DNA of 64,000 nt, from assembly GCA_947561715.1 (NCBI GenBank), contig OX387199.1, positions 21,953,001-22,017,000 on the forward strand, written 5' to 3'. Shown piece by piece: positions 36,665-49,768 of this stretch. The stretch is from Ascidia mentula (taxonomy: Eukaryota; Chordata; Ascidiacea; Phlebobranchia; Ascidiidae). The first letter of the stretch is position 1. The number at the start of each line of letters is the position of its first letter. The translations under genes and the position numbers were made by a program. Under the pieces are notes generated by a model. It saw nothing but the letters and a program-made list of their open reading frames with translations. It did no database searches and was not told the origin of the DNA.

Positions 36665-37375
36665 ATGACGACCCAGTATATGATGTTGTTTATCTGAGTT
36701 GGTTTTGGGCAAATTTACACCCCTTTAACCTTCCCAAACCTTCGTACGGTTAATCTACAGCTAACGTTGGTATTGGTTCCGCCCCCTGTAGCCGCAGTCG
36801 TCACGTTTGTCGTGCCAGTCTCTGCAAGCCCAGGTCTGTAAACAGAAAACCTAACCAGGAATACCAGGCTAATATTTGCGAACGCTCGACTCAAACATTA
36901 GCGACAATGCAGTTTGTAATTTGACACACAGTCTTAACCAAGCAAAATCAAAGCACGTCAAAGCACATTATTTTCAGGGTTAAAGCCCAGAGTGTTTAAT
37001 AAGACGTAAAGAACGTTTGACAACATTTATAATTATATGGAAGCAAAAATACCACAATGCAATCATTGCGCTGCAGACATTAAAGCAGTACGCCAGCCTT
37101 AAAGATTTCATCAGTGCGGGTGGTGACCGTATAGGTGTGGACTAGATGTTAAATTGCAACTGCAGATGGAAAAATTGTGTACTGCTGTCTGCAACTCAAT
37201 GAATACAACGCAAAATTTGAGAAAAAGTAATTGATTTGAAAGCGTTTTCTTCCAAAGCAACTCAAAACTCAAATTATAATAGCAAACCAAACTAACACAC
37301 TTGTAAACCAACAGAAATATACAACAATTTAACTCCGGGCGTAGTATTCGGTAGCTAAGCAACACAATGCTAACC
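36665..37375. repeat. Interspersed repeat, member in right block
   Basis: This is a near-identical duplicate of 2335-3045, carried by the segmental duplication. Confidence 0.6.
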
Positions 37376-37466
37376 AGAAATTTGCAATTAGGCTGATTGC
37401 GTTTGTGATATAAAATAATAAATTCTCAGATTTTCCAAATGCCAGCACTCAAAATCTTAGCATGTT

Positions 37467-38639
37467 TTACATTTTCTTGTCGAAATCTTTGGAGAGTTCA
37501 TCAATTTCGCTCCCCCAACTATCATCTAGTTCCTCTTCTTCATCCCTGTTGAAAAGATCTTTCTTCTTTTGTTTCAGCGCTTCATTTTCACCTCCTCCGG
37601 TTTCCAGGTGACTATTGTAATCAATCAAGATTATCAATGAAATGCGTTTAGTTTTGCGTTAATCAAGTCCCTAATTCCAACACTTAATGTTACATATCAA
37701 CACATGAATTGTAACTTAGTTAAGGAAATTAAAAACAACGATAAAGAAAGCAATTGTACCTATTCAACATTCTGTTTGCAGCATTTTTTCTTTTATCAAT
37801 TCTTCCTCACTCCGTAGGAGTTCCTGTGCCGCGCTCAAAATACAAGCGGCAATGCAGGATGACACAGGAATAGACTGGTAGACATCACCACCGGCAAGTC
37901 GTCTGGCAATCTCGAATAACAAAAGAACTGACAACTCGAAATAACGACCCTCGTTGCTTCTGCAGTCAGGGGTATCCACTGATTCTGTCATAAACTTCTT
38001 AAAGTAATTACAGAACCCACGCAATCTGTAGGCATAATTGCCAAGAAAGTATCTGTAACTGTTGGGTTGGTTTGTAAGAGCTGAGGTAATGATTATTCCG
38101 TTTCCAGGCTGATCATGAGTTGGGTTGGCAAGCAAAATGATACCTCGATCCCCAGCATTAGATCCGCAGCGAAAGAAGAAGTAATTTCCTGTTTGAAACT
38201 TTTCTCTGTTGAGGACAATTTCAATGAAATTTTTTAGTAAATCCTGGCCTTTCCACGCTCTGAAACTTCCCATAAGCCATTGTGGAAGACACTGGATGCC
38301 CATATCTCTAAGGTAATTCTCCAATATTTTTTGGAGCTTTTTCATGAGGTCATCGTTTTCTTCTTCCTCTTCTTTTTCTCCTGTTTCCTCTTCCTCGTCA
38401 TCTTTATCATCTTTCTTTTTCCCTTTCCCACTGGTACCATCTTGCTTTTTCTTTTCTTCTTCGTTTTCTTTTATCTTTTTCTGACCCATCAGCTCCTCCC
38501 CTCTCCTTTTATTTCCCTCTTCCTCTTTCTCTTCTTCTTTTTCTCCGTCTTCTTCTCTCGTAAGTGTTTCAACCAGACGATTATGCAATTCAACCAACGT
38601 TATTACTCCTCCACCCAAAATCGCGTTAAACAGCGGCAT
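37467..38639 (-). pseudogene. Array-family gene, duplicate of 3131-4338, frameshifted near the end of exon 1
   Basis: The first exon begins at 38639 with the same hydrophobic start and Glu/Lys-rich segment as the left copy. Its low-complexity part differs only by in-frame indels. The core is complete: NYFFFRCG, QPGNG, FKKFMTESV, FEIARRLAGGD and SIPVSSCIAACIL. At about 37790 a deletion of 37 bases relative to the left copy, flanked by CTTTT, shifts the frame. The protein ends in a few novel residues (EKMLQTEC) before the splice donor. The tail exon at 37611-37467 is intact but would be out of reach. The product would be 291 residues with a complete core, so it may still be expressed. Confidence 0.65.
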
Positions 38640-40302
38640 GTTTTTCTACAAATGCCTGTCTGAAGTTTGCACAGAGCTATCAAGTTCAATTAATCAATCC
38701 ATCGCGAATACATGCCATTACCCTCACTTTCAAGCCAACACAGGCGTAGTTCAAGGTACAAACCTTGATATTTGCGTTACCACTGCGCCCACTCTGACAT
38801 TTGATGCCTCTGAGTAAATTTACTTCAACATCGTGCAGTCACTCAAACTACTATGATGTGAGAATCACTCAAACAGAAGTTAAAACAATTCAAATATACT
38901 CGTTCATTTTTTGATTATCGGGATTTGTTTGAGGCGAACAGGCGCGTCTGTGCCAGTCCCAACTCGCCGACTTTGGTAAAGAACAAGCCCTGTTATTTAA
39001 ACCATAGGTTAATATTTACGAAGACTCAACGGCTCAGCCCCAGGATGAAATATCAATGTAATATTCTGCTGCAAGCTCAAACTTGCCTTTGTTTCACTGT
39101 TTCTGGCAACAGACCAGTAATTATTGGGAAACAGTACTTATGTTATTTTATGTTCTTTTTTTGTTGAATACTGCGTTAATTGCTGCCACATACAGGTGCT
39201 ATAATGTATTGGAACTCATTATTGTTTATTATGCAATGTGATCAAGTAAAATATCACCAAATGTACAACGCAAAATAAAAACCCTCTTAGGGCTCAGCGT
39301 ACATTAGTACTGTCCGAAAAAACTTTTATACTGAAGATTAATGCAATTGTATCTGCCAACCCCTGTGTTAACGCACCCTTAACTTTATAATTACAACATT
39401 AAAACCAAATACAATTTGATAGCACTAACGCCGTCAACAAGCCTGTAAATCTTGTCAACATCTAAAAATGAAGTCTATCCAGTTGCAGTTTGCCGTAACA
39501 GGCCATCTATTGCAACTTGGAGCTAATAAAGAGGTGTTGGCAAGATCAGATTTTTATAGCTCCGTAGCGCACCCTGGGGCCTGTGTTTTTTAGGTGGTAA
39601 TATTAACGTAACAATCCATAGTTGCCTAAATTCTAAAAGAGAAAATCAGCAACACCACGACCAAAAAAAATTAACGTGGATGTGCCGTCAAAAATTTATT
39701 AAATAATTCAAAAACTCAAGAAATAATTTAACACAGAAAAAAACGACAAACAATTTCTCAAATTTGAAATAAAACACGAAACACGAAAATAAAGTAGTTA
39801 CATTTTAGTCTTTAGTTTGTGAAAAGTACTGGGTCCAAGAACGCAAAAAAACAACCGAAAACTAAAGAAATAATCAACCGATTTCTTGCATGCTTACACG
39901 ACTAAAACTTCATGCTATTTTGGATAGTGGTTCGACAGCAAACTTTCCTCAGCAACTCATGGGAGACGATGCCAATGCTGCAGGCAAATTACGGTCTTGA
40001 AATTAAAGCGACACCTTTCCGTGTTTCAAAAATCATTTCTTGTCTTTAGAATTTAGCGAGATTTTACCACAACCAAAAGTTTTTGAAACAGTGGTCGTTA
40101 TTTTTCTCTGCACTAAAAATATATACAAGCTGAAATATTGTAATTTACAGGATTTACAAAGACTAAAAACTCGGATACGAGTCAACTACTCGTGTACATG
40201 TTCAACGACAACAAAACGATAAAAAGATAAATTTCGTTTAAACCCAGGCATTGCTTGAGAGGGTGCACAGGCTGATTTCTGTAGTCATTCTGGACATTTA
40301 CT
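38640..40302. other. Intergenic, duplicate of 4339-5956
   Basis: No gene is seen. Compared with the left copy it carries an extra AT-rich stretch at about 39699-39898, and lacks about 70 bases near 38935. Confidence 0.55.
39699..39898. mobile_element. About 200-bp insertion relative to the paralogous block
   Basis: The left block runs directly from AAAAATTTA to CGACTAAAACTT (near 5530-5545). The right block has about 200 AT-rich bases between those words. I cannot see clear terminal repeats or a target-site duplication. It may be a small insertion here or a deletion in the left copy. Confidence 0.3.
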
Positions 40303-40681
40303 TTAGTAAAACACATCACGTGTTTTCGGAGAATTTGTGTCGCCTAATTTTTGTGTTTTGCTGCTCGTCGCTTTAGTATCGCAACTTTTGCTGACAAGCT
40401 GCATTTTGTTGTTAAGATTATTGACGTTTCGTGTGGTTGGGAAGATTTTCCGTAGGGTTGATTTTAGGCTTTGACCGATACTTGCTGACTGCTTCGAATC
40501 TATACTTTGGTTAGGACGAAAATTTTGAGGAATGTCTTCGTGCCCTTTACTTTCCTCTCTGGAACTTTGCTCCTCTTCATAAAAAGGATTGAAGAGATGC
40601 TTCATCTTCTTTTGCAGTTTTTCCCTACTTTGTTCCTTCGTCTTCGCTGACTCTTTACCGCCTTCCTCAGCTTTGTAATAA
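40303..40681 (-). pseudogene. Orphan tail exon (duplicate of 5957-6335)
   Basis: It is the same serine-rich terminal exon as in the gene at 5957-7705, with an acceptor CAACAG and split codon then YYKAEEGG, KKMKHLFNP, and the same end. The first two exons of that gene are absent here, because the duplication ends about 15 bases upstream of the exon. A frame runs on upstream to 40788 but has no family core. Whether the exon is joined to any transcript is unknown. Confidence 0.6.
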
Positions 40682-43600
40682 CTGTTCCAACAATTGACAC
40701 ATGAAAAGAAATTAAAACAGTTACTAATTATGATATCAAATGTATAAAATGCTGCTGTAACCCAATCTCTCAGACTGAACAGACACACATTTTTACTATG
40801 TTACCAAACCGTGTTACTCAGCAACGCCAAAAGTTTCAAAGGCGATTTGTGGAACAAAACATCACGTGAACACTAAACCAACTGTTTTTTTGTACAATTT
40901 TAAATCCTGATTACACGACACTCGACCTTATTTTCCAGAGTAGCAAAGCACGCGCTCTTGGCAACGTGATATTAAATTCACATTTTCATCTTATGTTCCA
41001 CATAATCGTTTTTAGTTTTTTTTTTGAAAATACCGTACACAGGGTTTCAAAAAAAACTAATTTGTGAAGTAAAAATTAACAAAATAAGGTTTTAATCGAT
41101 CACTATATGCACCACGGAATAATATTAACTTCTATGTATTATATTTCAATGGTATATTTTCAAGCGTTTGGCTTCAAGTTTGTAGATAATTGGCGTATAA
41201 CAAAATATTTGGTGTATTTTTGGAAATGTTCTTGACCCAAACTAATTCCACCACTCAGGAAACAGCCGAAGGGCCGCATGGGTCCCGCGAGCGCTTTGCT
41301 CGAAACGCTTGTCTTATGATGCTCGTTTCTGTCGAACACTTGCATTAAAGCCAGGAAAATAAACCGCATTCAAACATATTTCTGGTGTTTACGCCGCAAT
41401 AAATTTTAAAACCATAGAAGGGTTTTTGCATTGATTGTTTTGCTGTTACTTTTTACTTTTTAAGTTATGATGTCATGACTGACGTAAAGCCAAAACAAGT
41501 TTGGGCTCCCTTGATCCAAACCATCACAGAGGAGCGAACCAGTAATGGTTCGTGAGTCACTCGAACAGAAAGCACAACCTCTGAAACATTTTGTCTTCGT
41601 ACGATTTGAATTTCTGCGATGACAGAACAGAAAGTTTCGGTAACCAAACCACCAGCAACCGTATGTTTTGCAACTAACTTTGATTATTCCGCAGCGGAAC
41701 ATATAGTGCTCAAAATTCGGTTTATTGTGCACAATAATTCATTGTAAACAGTTAAAACTTCGCACAGAACTAACCAAGTAAATTATGAGGATTTTGTAAA
41801 ACAATAATCAACTTTACGATATATAATACTTTTGTTTCGAAATTCTACTCTACACAATTTAAAAACTTTTAATTATTTGAGAGTTTTCTGTCTCTCTGCA
41901 TGTAAATTGTCGCATTTAACCTTCTGGAAAACACGCGTGACGGAAAATCTCCAATAACATTAAGAAAGAAAGAAAAGAGTCGTTGCACTTCATAGGAGCA
42001 TAATCAAACATTATTTTAAGTAATCACTTTGATATTTATCGTTAGAAAATTATGACATAATTCACAAAACATAAAAACAACGCGTAGGGGTTGAACATCA
42101 CGTGACATGTGAGTAGGTTTCCACATGTTTTTCCACCAATGACGTTTGTCTAAAAATCAAGGTTTTAATATGTTGTTATTTTTTGGACATGTTGCAACCT
42201 TGCCTCTCTACGAAGTATTGTCACCAAAAAACATTTGTTTTTTCCTCTGGTCTCTTGGTCACAAGCTCATTTATATAACACACTGATGAAACAAACGAGA
42301 TTTCTGCACGTAATGCTTAACAGCATATCAGCTTGAGACTTTTTTGTTTATTATAACACTATTTATAACGAATATATGAATACATTAACATTGCATGAGT
42401 TACTTAGAAATAAATCGCATTTAGCTAAAGTTAGGCAAAATGTTTGTATTGGCTATTTCCCAACTGAAACTTGTATGCCAATGCTTTCGCAAAGCAGGTC
42501 GAATATATCCTAAGCTCTAAACCCCGCAGGCAAACCACACATGGGACTTTTATATAACTGCATCTACCCACATGGTGATGCCAGAGAGTCAGTTTTTCCA
42601 ATTATTTAACTCATTTCTGATTTGTTTCAAGTTTGAAAGAAGGGAGTACAATGCGTACATTTTTGTCTTTGGTATAGATCGCGCAGACTATTTAGGATTT
42701 AATTTGTAATATTAAGTGTTACTACTACATGGGTAAGAGTGGAAAAAAGGGCATTGTTCCAGAGTATACTTTGCGAACCAAATGCGCCTTTCTTCTTAAG
42801 CGAGACTGACTATTGTTGCTTTTGTGCGGAAACAAACAGTAATTACAAAAAACTACTGTGTTTTTATAAAAATATCATTATTTGTGACAAACCTTTTAAA
42901 AATCTTCAAATTTTCGATTTGATGTTTTTGTTTTCAGTCCATAGTTACGAGGTTATTGTGGGTACGAATTTCGCCACGTTTGACTGACTCCAAGTTTCAT
43001 TCGTTGCAAAAACCAGCAGTAAAGTATTTCGTTAAACTCAATTACAGACCAGGTGTGATGCCATACGACAGTAAATAAACCGAGCATTACCGGCGAGCGG
43101 TGCTAGCAAACCAGAGGGATGTTAATTGACCAAAAAATCGCCGGTTAACAAAAGTTTGAACGCGGGTTACTCGGCTACCCTTCGAGGTAGCAGCATGATT
43201 TTTTGCACGGTATAGTTCGTAGGCTGACCTTTCTAACGATACCAAAATTATGAAAAAAAAACATATTCATAATCGGTTATGAATGTGACATGCATATTAT
43301 GACATAAGTCGCGAAAACAAGATTCGCTGGGAAAAATTTTGGAGCAGAGCATTCTACGCGCTTAACCCTAATAATGTATTGTTACATGACCACTGTGATT
43401 TACAGCATAACAAACCGACTGATTCAACGCTTCACCGGTTTGGAAACTCAGCTGGTTTGAAAGAAGAGTTATCAGGGGTTTTCCATTTTCCGGTAGAAAG
43501 GTTAAGACGGCTAGATCCAGCTTCATTCAAAACTTTTCACAAAACTTTTGTCAAGTTTGTTTATGGTTTATTTACAGAATCAGCTAACTGGGTATAAATG

Positions 43601-44187
43601 AACTAAACTAGTTAAAGTACATGCAAAATTATGTGCTGCATGACGATAAAACGATGGTAAAATATGATAAACGACACTTTCATTTAAAAAAATTTGAAAA
43701 TCTTTATAATGTTTACAACTATTTAAATGGTGAAAATGAAATTTACAGACAAAATCATGTCACTAATATCAACGCAAACTATGCAATCAGGTTTGAAAGC
43801 GTTTGCTTCTGTTTGTAAACACATCAAAAACAAATTGGCGAACTAAGCTACTCACACAAAAGTAACGACAAGTAAAATTGTCATCCAAGCAACGCAATGT
43901 GAAACAGCAATTCTGGTTGGGCCAATATCTGTTTTTACAAGAATTTTGCAATTTAAAGAAACGAACAAATTCAAAACAGAAAAATTAAACTTTGTGCTGA
44001 AACTAATTCAAAAATCGGCTGACAGAGTGCAAAAGACAAAAGCATGAGGAAATGAGATTATTCGAAACATGGATGATCATGTGAGTAAGTAGATGGTACC
44101 CAAGTTATTATTGAGGAGTTCAAATCTAAATATTAAGTGTTTATGGTTTTGATGTCGGTTAAAGTTTCTGTTTCTCTCATCGTTTCT
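40682..44187. repeat. Intergenic; about 42100-44187 is the right-hand copy of the older duplication
   Basis: Homology to 8500-11200 is clear but much diverged. The region 40700-42100 has no visible counterpart in the left block. Only the weak candidate exon at 41465-41676 stands out there. Confidence 0.55.
41465..41676 (-). CDS. Possible single coding exon, unassigned
   Basis: A minus-strand frame of about 70 codons ends at TAA 41467-41465 and looks less repetitive than its surroundings. It has alternating hydrophobic residues with a VRVTHEP segment and a final GAQTCFGF stretch. A stop lies upstream at about 41687. An acceptor-like CAAAG at 41676 could open an exon. I recognise no domain. 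Alternatives are a decayed exon or a chance frame. It has no counterpart in the left block. Confidence 0.2.
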
Positions 44188-45590
44188 TCAGGTTCTTGTT
44201 TTTCTAGTTTGACTGCTGGTTGCTTTAGAAGAGCTTCTGTTTGCTCCTGAAGTTTCACCAGAACTGCTTATGCTGATGTCACTTACGCCTGCAGTAATTG
44301 GATGAACATCAAATTGTGGATTGAAGAGATCTTTCATCTTTTGCTTGAGTTGTTCTTCGAGCTCCTTTGGTGTCATGTTTTTTTCGCTGTAGTAACTGTT
44401 GCAACAAAACAAGATATCTGTGAGGTTTAAGAACAATAATGGCAGAAAGACGGGTAAGAAAATGAAGAGTTAATAATTAAGATTAAACCTTTGCTGAAAA
44501 GCAACAAACTGCAAATAGTTTTTATTTTGAAGGGAGTTTGACTTATCATGACGATACAGGGTAACAATCTTATTGTTTGCTAACAAAGGGCAGCTATTGT
44601 TCATTGAAAACTTAATCTTAGCCGAAGAAAATTTATTTTGTTCATTGCTCGTCCGTAGAGTAAAAAAGGAGTTAATGATTTAAATTAAACCGTTTAAAAA
44701 TACTAAAATAATCTGTTTAGGAGCATTTTGATAACAAGGAATGCATTTTACCGGTTTCGCATCTGTTTTGCAGCCTTTTTCCTTCGTTTAAATTTTTCTT
44801 TGGTATAAATTTGTTCTTTGCGATAATTCTTTTTGGCTCGCATAACATCGATCAACTCTTCTATGATCTCCTCTTCTGGTTTATCTTCCCCACCCGTCGA
44901 GACTCTCAAAATACAAGCGGCGATGCAGGACGACACAGGAATGGAATCAAGCTTTTTCTTCATATCTGGACTATTTTCATTGTCTGGAACAAGTCGTCTG
45001 GCAATCTCGAACACCCAGAGGACGGAAAGCTCGAAGAAACGACCTTCTATGTATTTGTCGGTGCGTTCGGTGTTGATAGATTTTGTCATAAACGCCTCAA
45101 AATAATAACAAAACTCACTCAGCAGCCTGGCGTAATTTTCAAGAAAGTATCTGTAAGCACTGGGTCGTTTGTCCATGGATTTCTTACTTGGTTTATAAAG
45201 TTTGGCGGAGGTGATGATTAATCCGTTCCCAGGTTGATTATCAGTTGGATCAGCAAGCAAGATAATATCCCGACTCACATTAGATCCACAACGGAAGAAG
45301 AAACATTTTCCAGCTGTAAAGATTGTTTGGTTTTGCACAATTGCAATGAATGTAGAAAGCATTTTTTGTCCATCGCATCCTTCCAGTTTGTAATTAATCA
45401 TACTCTCTTTTATCGGCAGAGGGATTTTTGGTTCTTCTCTTCGCTTATTCTCTGTTTTGCAATATTCTTCCAGGTTTTTGAACAGAGTTTCATTGAGTGC
45501 TATTTCTAAATCAGAGGATATTCCCTGATTAGGCAGTTTGTCGTGGAATGTTTTGTCATCCTCTTTAAATTTCTGATAACCATCAGCCAT
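44188..45590 (-). CDS. Array-family protein, long form with extra loop
   Basis: I do not recognise the family. The exons are 45590-44752 and 44395-44188, giving 348 residues. The donor is AACCG|GTAAAA, the acceptor CAACAG|TTACT, with a split Arg codon. The start MADGYQKFKEDDKTFHDKL is the standard N-terminal type. The core has KCFFFRCG, LLADPTDNQPGNG, FEAFMTKSI, FEIARRL and SIPVSSCIAACIL. Between FEIARRL and SIPVSSC is an insertion with VPDNENSPDMKKKLD, seen otherwise only in the gene at 53236. The tail exon has KQKMKDLFNP and a SSGETSGANRSSSKATSS stretch shared with the gene at 11209. It is the duplicate partner of 11209-12459 and appears undamaged. Confidence 0.75.
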
Positions 45591-47700
45591 TGTTGCAGTT
45601 ACCTAAGATATTGTGTAGTAAATTTCAGCTGCAAAATATTATTTAAAAGTTGCGGCCGTGTCGTTTGTAGCAGCATGCTTGTATAATGTCAATTTATAAT
45701 TGCGAAAAGATGCAATATATTTAATAGTTAACGGCAATGTTAAAAATGTTGCATTGCATCATAAACAATTAAATCTATGTTATTATGATATTGACGGGCC
45801 AATATATTTGTCTGTTCATAACGTTTTGTTGTTACGTTTTTATTATTGTTGTATAGTGTCATTATGCCACGTGAATGGTGTGTCCAAGTCAAATATTCAG
45901 ATAATTGATATCCAGTATTGTCAAGCGATTGTACAAGACTCCGCTGTGGTATGTTACTGCGTGTATAGCAGTGTACCGAACTGATTATGTGAAACACTTT
46001 GTGAACCGATCGTTTTTTTTCGACGAAAACCGGGTTTTCCGTTAGAAATACTGCCAGACGTCGGTAAAGCCAGGGGTAACCATAAACCACCGCGTTTTTC
46101 AACAAACTCGGTGTCGATGGTGGTGCAGAAAACCCTACTAGTTATTCACCTGCTTTTCCGTTTCAAAACGCAGCCGCTATTCAGCGGTTTTACCCACTGT
46201 CAAACTTGATACAAAAGTAGTTGCTCGATATCTGTGTGATCGATTCATCCAGACCTTGCCTTTAATGAAACTTTATGGTAACGTTTTGCAGGCCTGAAAT
46301 TATCTTGTGCTTTGCTTTGTACGGAAACTTGATTCTGTATAACTTCTCACTCCACTGGGTCTCTATATATGACAACAATGAACGCAATGTTCAATAAATC
46401 GCAGCAATCAATGTTGTTTCTATTATTTAGCAAAGATGTCTGGCTGTGGACAAAGCGTCGGATCGTTTTGCTTTTGGCCACGATTTCAAACCTGAATACC
46501 CGAAATTCTAAACGAGCCAATATGGCGTTACCAACACGATTTTTGCATTGTTACGAAACAATATCGCTTGGTAACGTAACGAATTTAGCAAACACAGTTC
46601 CACGTGCCTTGTTTAGCAACAAATTTTCCCACAGTAACTTGACGATGAGATCACAAACCGACGTTTGATCAATGGGGAAAGTTTAAAACTTTGCGTTGCC
46701 AGACACGCTTTTTATATTGTTACGAAACAATACCACTTAGCAACGTAAACAATTAACAAACACCATGTAACGAACATTCTATGTGAGTTGTTCACCGACA
46801 AATATTTTCCCTCGATCATATTACGTATGGATGGCGCGTCCTTCTACACCGTTAACACAAGGCAACAAAAAAAGGAGTTTTCATTAAATCACATCAATCA
46901 ATGTTATTTTCTTTTATACCAATTGGCACAGCTTCTCCTTTGATGGAGATGTACTTCTGTGTGTATCTACATTACAAACGATGGGATTTACCATCAACGC
47001 AACCATGGTTAGTCTAAATGTGGATAATTTTAGGCAATATTTACTAAAAAGCAAAAAACAAGACATGTTGAAACGGTGATAAATTTCGCAGAGAATTCCG
47101 CATTGATTTGGCAAACTTGTCTGATTGTGGAGAAAGTGATTGCGGCAAAAACTTTATCACCAGAACGAGGTGAATGAGATCACTTTGCTTATGGCAACAA
47201 TTTCAAACTTGATTGCCCAAAATTCTAAACGAGCCAATATGCCGTTACCAATCCCCTTTTTACATTGTTACAAAACAACATCACTTAGCAACGTAAACAA
47301 TTCAAATACAATTCCACGTGAATTGTTCAGCGACAAACTTTTCCCACAGTAACTTGACGATCAGTTCACAAACCGACGACGAATCAATGGGGAAAGTTTG
47401 AAACATCAACTAACAAGGAAGAGTCAGGTTGATTAGCAAACAGTCTACACAGATAAGTTTGAAGTTTTGAAACCTTTTCAGTTTATCGGCGCCGTTTTTT
47501 TATGTTTTGCAATTTAACACCATCTGGTGATTCCCCCCGTGGGTAAACACCATCATGCATGTGTTTTGTTGATATCCTTTGTGGTTGTACGTCTATGTAT
47601 ATGTGCCAACACTGTTAAGAGATTCGGAAACATTGCGAATTAAAATTGACTGGCAAATGTTTTTGTTTTAAGTATAAGCTATGAAGGCAATGCTTTTTAT

Positions 47701-47760
47701 AGTGAGTTGCGGAAAAGGTGAACGCCATTTCAATCTAACAGGTCTCATCAGTGCAGCTAT
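47701..47760 (-). ncRNA. Hammerhead-like motif in left arm
   Basis: On the minus strand AGCTGCA, CTGATGA, a stem II with one C-A mismatch and loop GTT, then TGAAAT. The closing stem II pair has become G-U and stem III does not form well. It is the mirror copy of the motif at 51141-51196. Confidence 0.4.
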
Positions 47761-48558
47761 GGCGTGACTTACAACGACCTTGTCAGCTAAATATCTTGTC
47801 AGTTTTTCTTTTATTTGTCTTGAATATATTTGTATCAAGTAGGAATATTTAGGCTACGTGCAGTCATGTGGAAAATATTTTCTTAATTTTAACTAAGGTG
47901 GAATTACAGACAGAGGTGGATTTTATGTAAACAAATTCTTGCACAGCTACAGGGTAGGATGCGATTAAGTATGAGGCACTTGCTTCTTATATATGACGTA
48001 TTGAGGTTTTGTGATACAACAATCGTTATTGATGATCAATTTGGGTTTTGTGACGGAATAATAAGTCTTCAAACAAATTTATGTTTACGCCAAAAAGTCA
48101 GCAATTTTGGCGCATCCATGTTACAAGCCGCAAACAAGTACGCTGTGGGCAGCAAACCGCTTACAAGTTTTAAATTGCGAATTGTTTAGGATTTTTTTTG
48201 TGGTAGTCAATATAACGATCTCGGGAGTAATTCATTCCCTCTGCGGCAATCTTTGTTTCGATTCACCGCGAGCTGTTTTTGTCTGGTATTAACTTTACGT
48301 TGAAATTATTTGGGAAAGCTCCACGCTTCGTCACATTAGCGAGAGATTAAGTTCAAATGCGAAATTATCACACGATGTTAATTTGAAGGCGTAGTGATGA
48401 GCGAATTGTTTTGTTCATTTCTGCCACCAGATTTTATTTAACGTTGCGGTTTGAGATGCATTTCTTTGCATAGTTTTGCAAAGCAAACAACCAATTAGAC
48501 AATCAATAACTTTAATTTTTTATAGAGATTGATATAGACTCTGTATTGAGTTTGCAGT

Positions 48559-48765
48559 TCAACTACAAAACAATCCCATTAAATACGATAGCGTCAGGTA
48601 AATATTTGGATTACTATCAAATATAGCTGCAATAAGTAAAACCAAAGTTTTGCATTTTTCCGTTAACACAGTGTAGAGCAAAACAAACGTGGGTCCTAAC
48701 CGCAACAACACAAACATAAACACCCACATATTCTGAAATTTTTCGCTTAAATAAGCGTCTGTCAA
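48559..48765 (-). other. Small hydrophobic frame, mirrored in the other arm
   Basis: A 68-codon minus-strand frame (TDAYLSEKFQNMW, then two hydrophobic stretches) corresponds to a 68-codon frame on the plus strand at 50209-50415. Both stay open and end at equivalent places. About 15 residues differ, many conservatively. It could be a decayed exon of a membrane protein within the repeat. I recognise no family and no start context or splice sites. Confidence 0.2.
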
Positions 48766-49236
48766 AAATATTCAAAACATTTTTGGGAAAAAAATTTTTT
48801 TTCCTTATTCCACTATACACACAAAGTAACACATAGCACCGATGTTCATTTAGAACGTGCATGGCTTGCGAAACTTTATGGTAATGTTTTGTGGACCTGT
48901 CATATTAACCTGGTGCCTTGCTAACTCCACGTAAACACGATTCCGTGTAACTGTCTCCCCACTCGATAGTGTCTCTATATATATATCCGATCCGATCCTT
49001 TGTCTTATCGGCACGATTCAAATCCTGATTACTTGAAATTCTACCCCACCCCCAAGCGTTACCAACCGCATTTTATATTGTTACGAAACAATATCACTCA
49101 TAACGTAAACAATTAACAGATACCGTGTAACGAACATTCTATGTGAGTTCCTCACCGACAAATATTTTCTCTCGATCATATTACGTATGGATGGCGCGTC
49201 CTTCCACCCCGTTAACACAAGACAACAATAAACACA

Positions 49237-49768
49237 ATGTTCATTAAATCGCCGCCATCAATGCTATTTTCTTTTATACCAATTGGCGCAGCTTCTCCTT
49301 AGATGGAGATATAATTATGTGTGTATCTATGTTAAAAACTATGGTGTTTAGCATCAAGGTACCCCTGGTAAGTCACAAGTGTTTGTTTTTGTTTAAAGTC
49401 ACTCCATTGTTACGGGGTTAGCGTGGGTTAAAATTTCGCCACGCCTGACTGACTCCAAGTTTCTCTGTTGTAAACACCAGCAGTCAAGCATTTTAACGAT
49501 GTGGAAACACACGCCATCCATACGCAATATGTTCTTGGGGAAATACCTGTAGCTGAACAACTCACAAAGAATGTTCGTTACAGGGTGTTTGCTAAATTGT
49601 TTACGTTGCTAAGTGATATTGTTTCGTAACAATACAAAAAGCGTGTTGGTAACGCCACATGGGCTCGTTCACAAATGCGGGTATTCAGGTTTGAAATCGT
49701 GGGCAAAAGCAAAACGATCCGACTCACTTCGTTTTGGAGACGAAGCATTTGCCGAAATCACAATAAAC
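49237..49768. repeat. Spacer of the large inverted repeat
   Basis: The spacer contains a segment (about 49390-49510) related to 10140-10260 and 42930-43040. It also has another reversed copy of the roughly 200-bp subunit (49540-49730). No gene is seen. Confidence 0.5.

Larger units (their letters stand above)
34222..37466. other. Intergenic, duplicated block with ribozyme-like motifs and GPCR fragment
   Basis: There is no family gene. From 34970 it parallels 640-3130. The part 34266-34960 has no counterpart in the left block; its segment about 34465-34700 is a dispersed repeat also found near 24180-24320 and 51800-52025. Confidence 0.55.
47386..49236. repeat. Large inverted repeat, left arm
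   Basis: This segment is the reverse complement, with moderate divergence, of 49769-51520. Checkpoints are GATATCCTTTGTGG near 47572 against 51325, and the hammerhead-like motif at 47701-47760 against 51141-51196. The frame at 48559-48765 matches 50209-50415, and the GGATGGCGCGTCC area near 49190 matches 49805. The arm extends about 1.85 kb. Confidence 0.75.
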
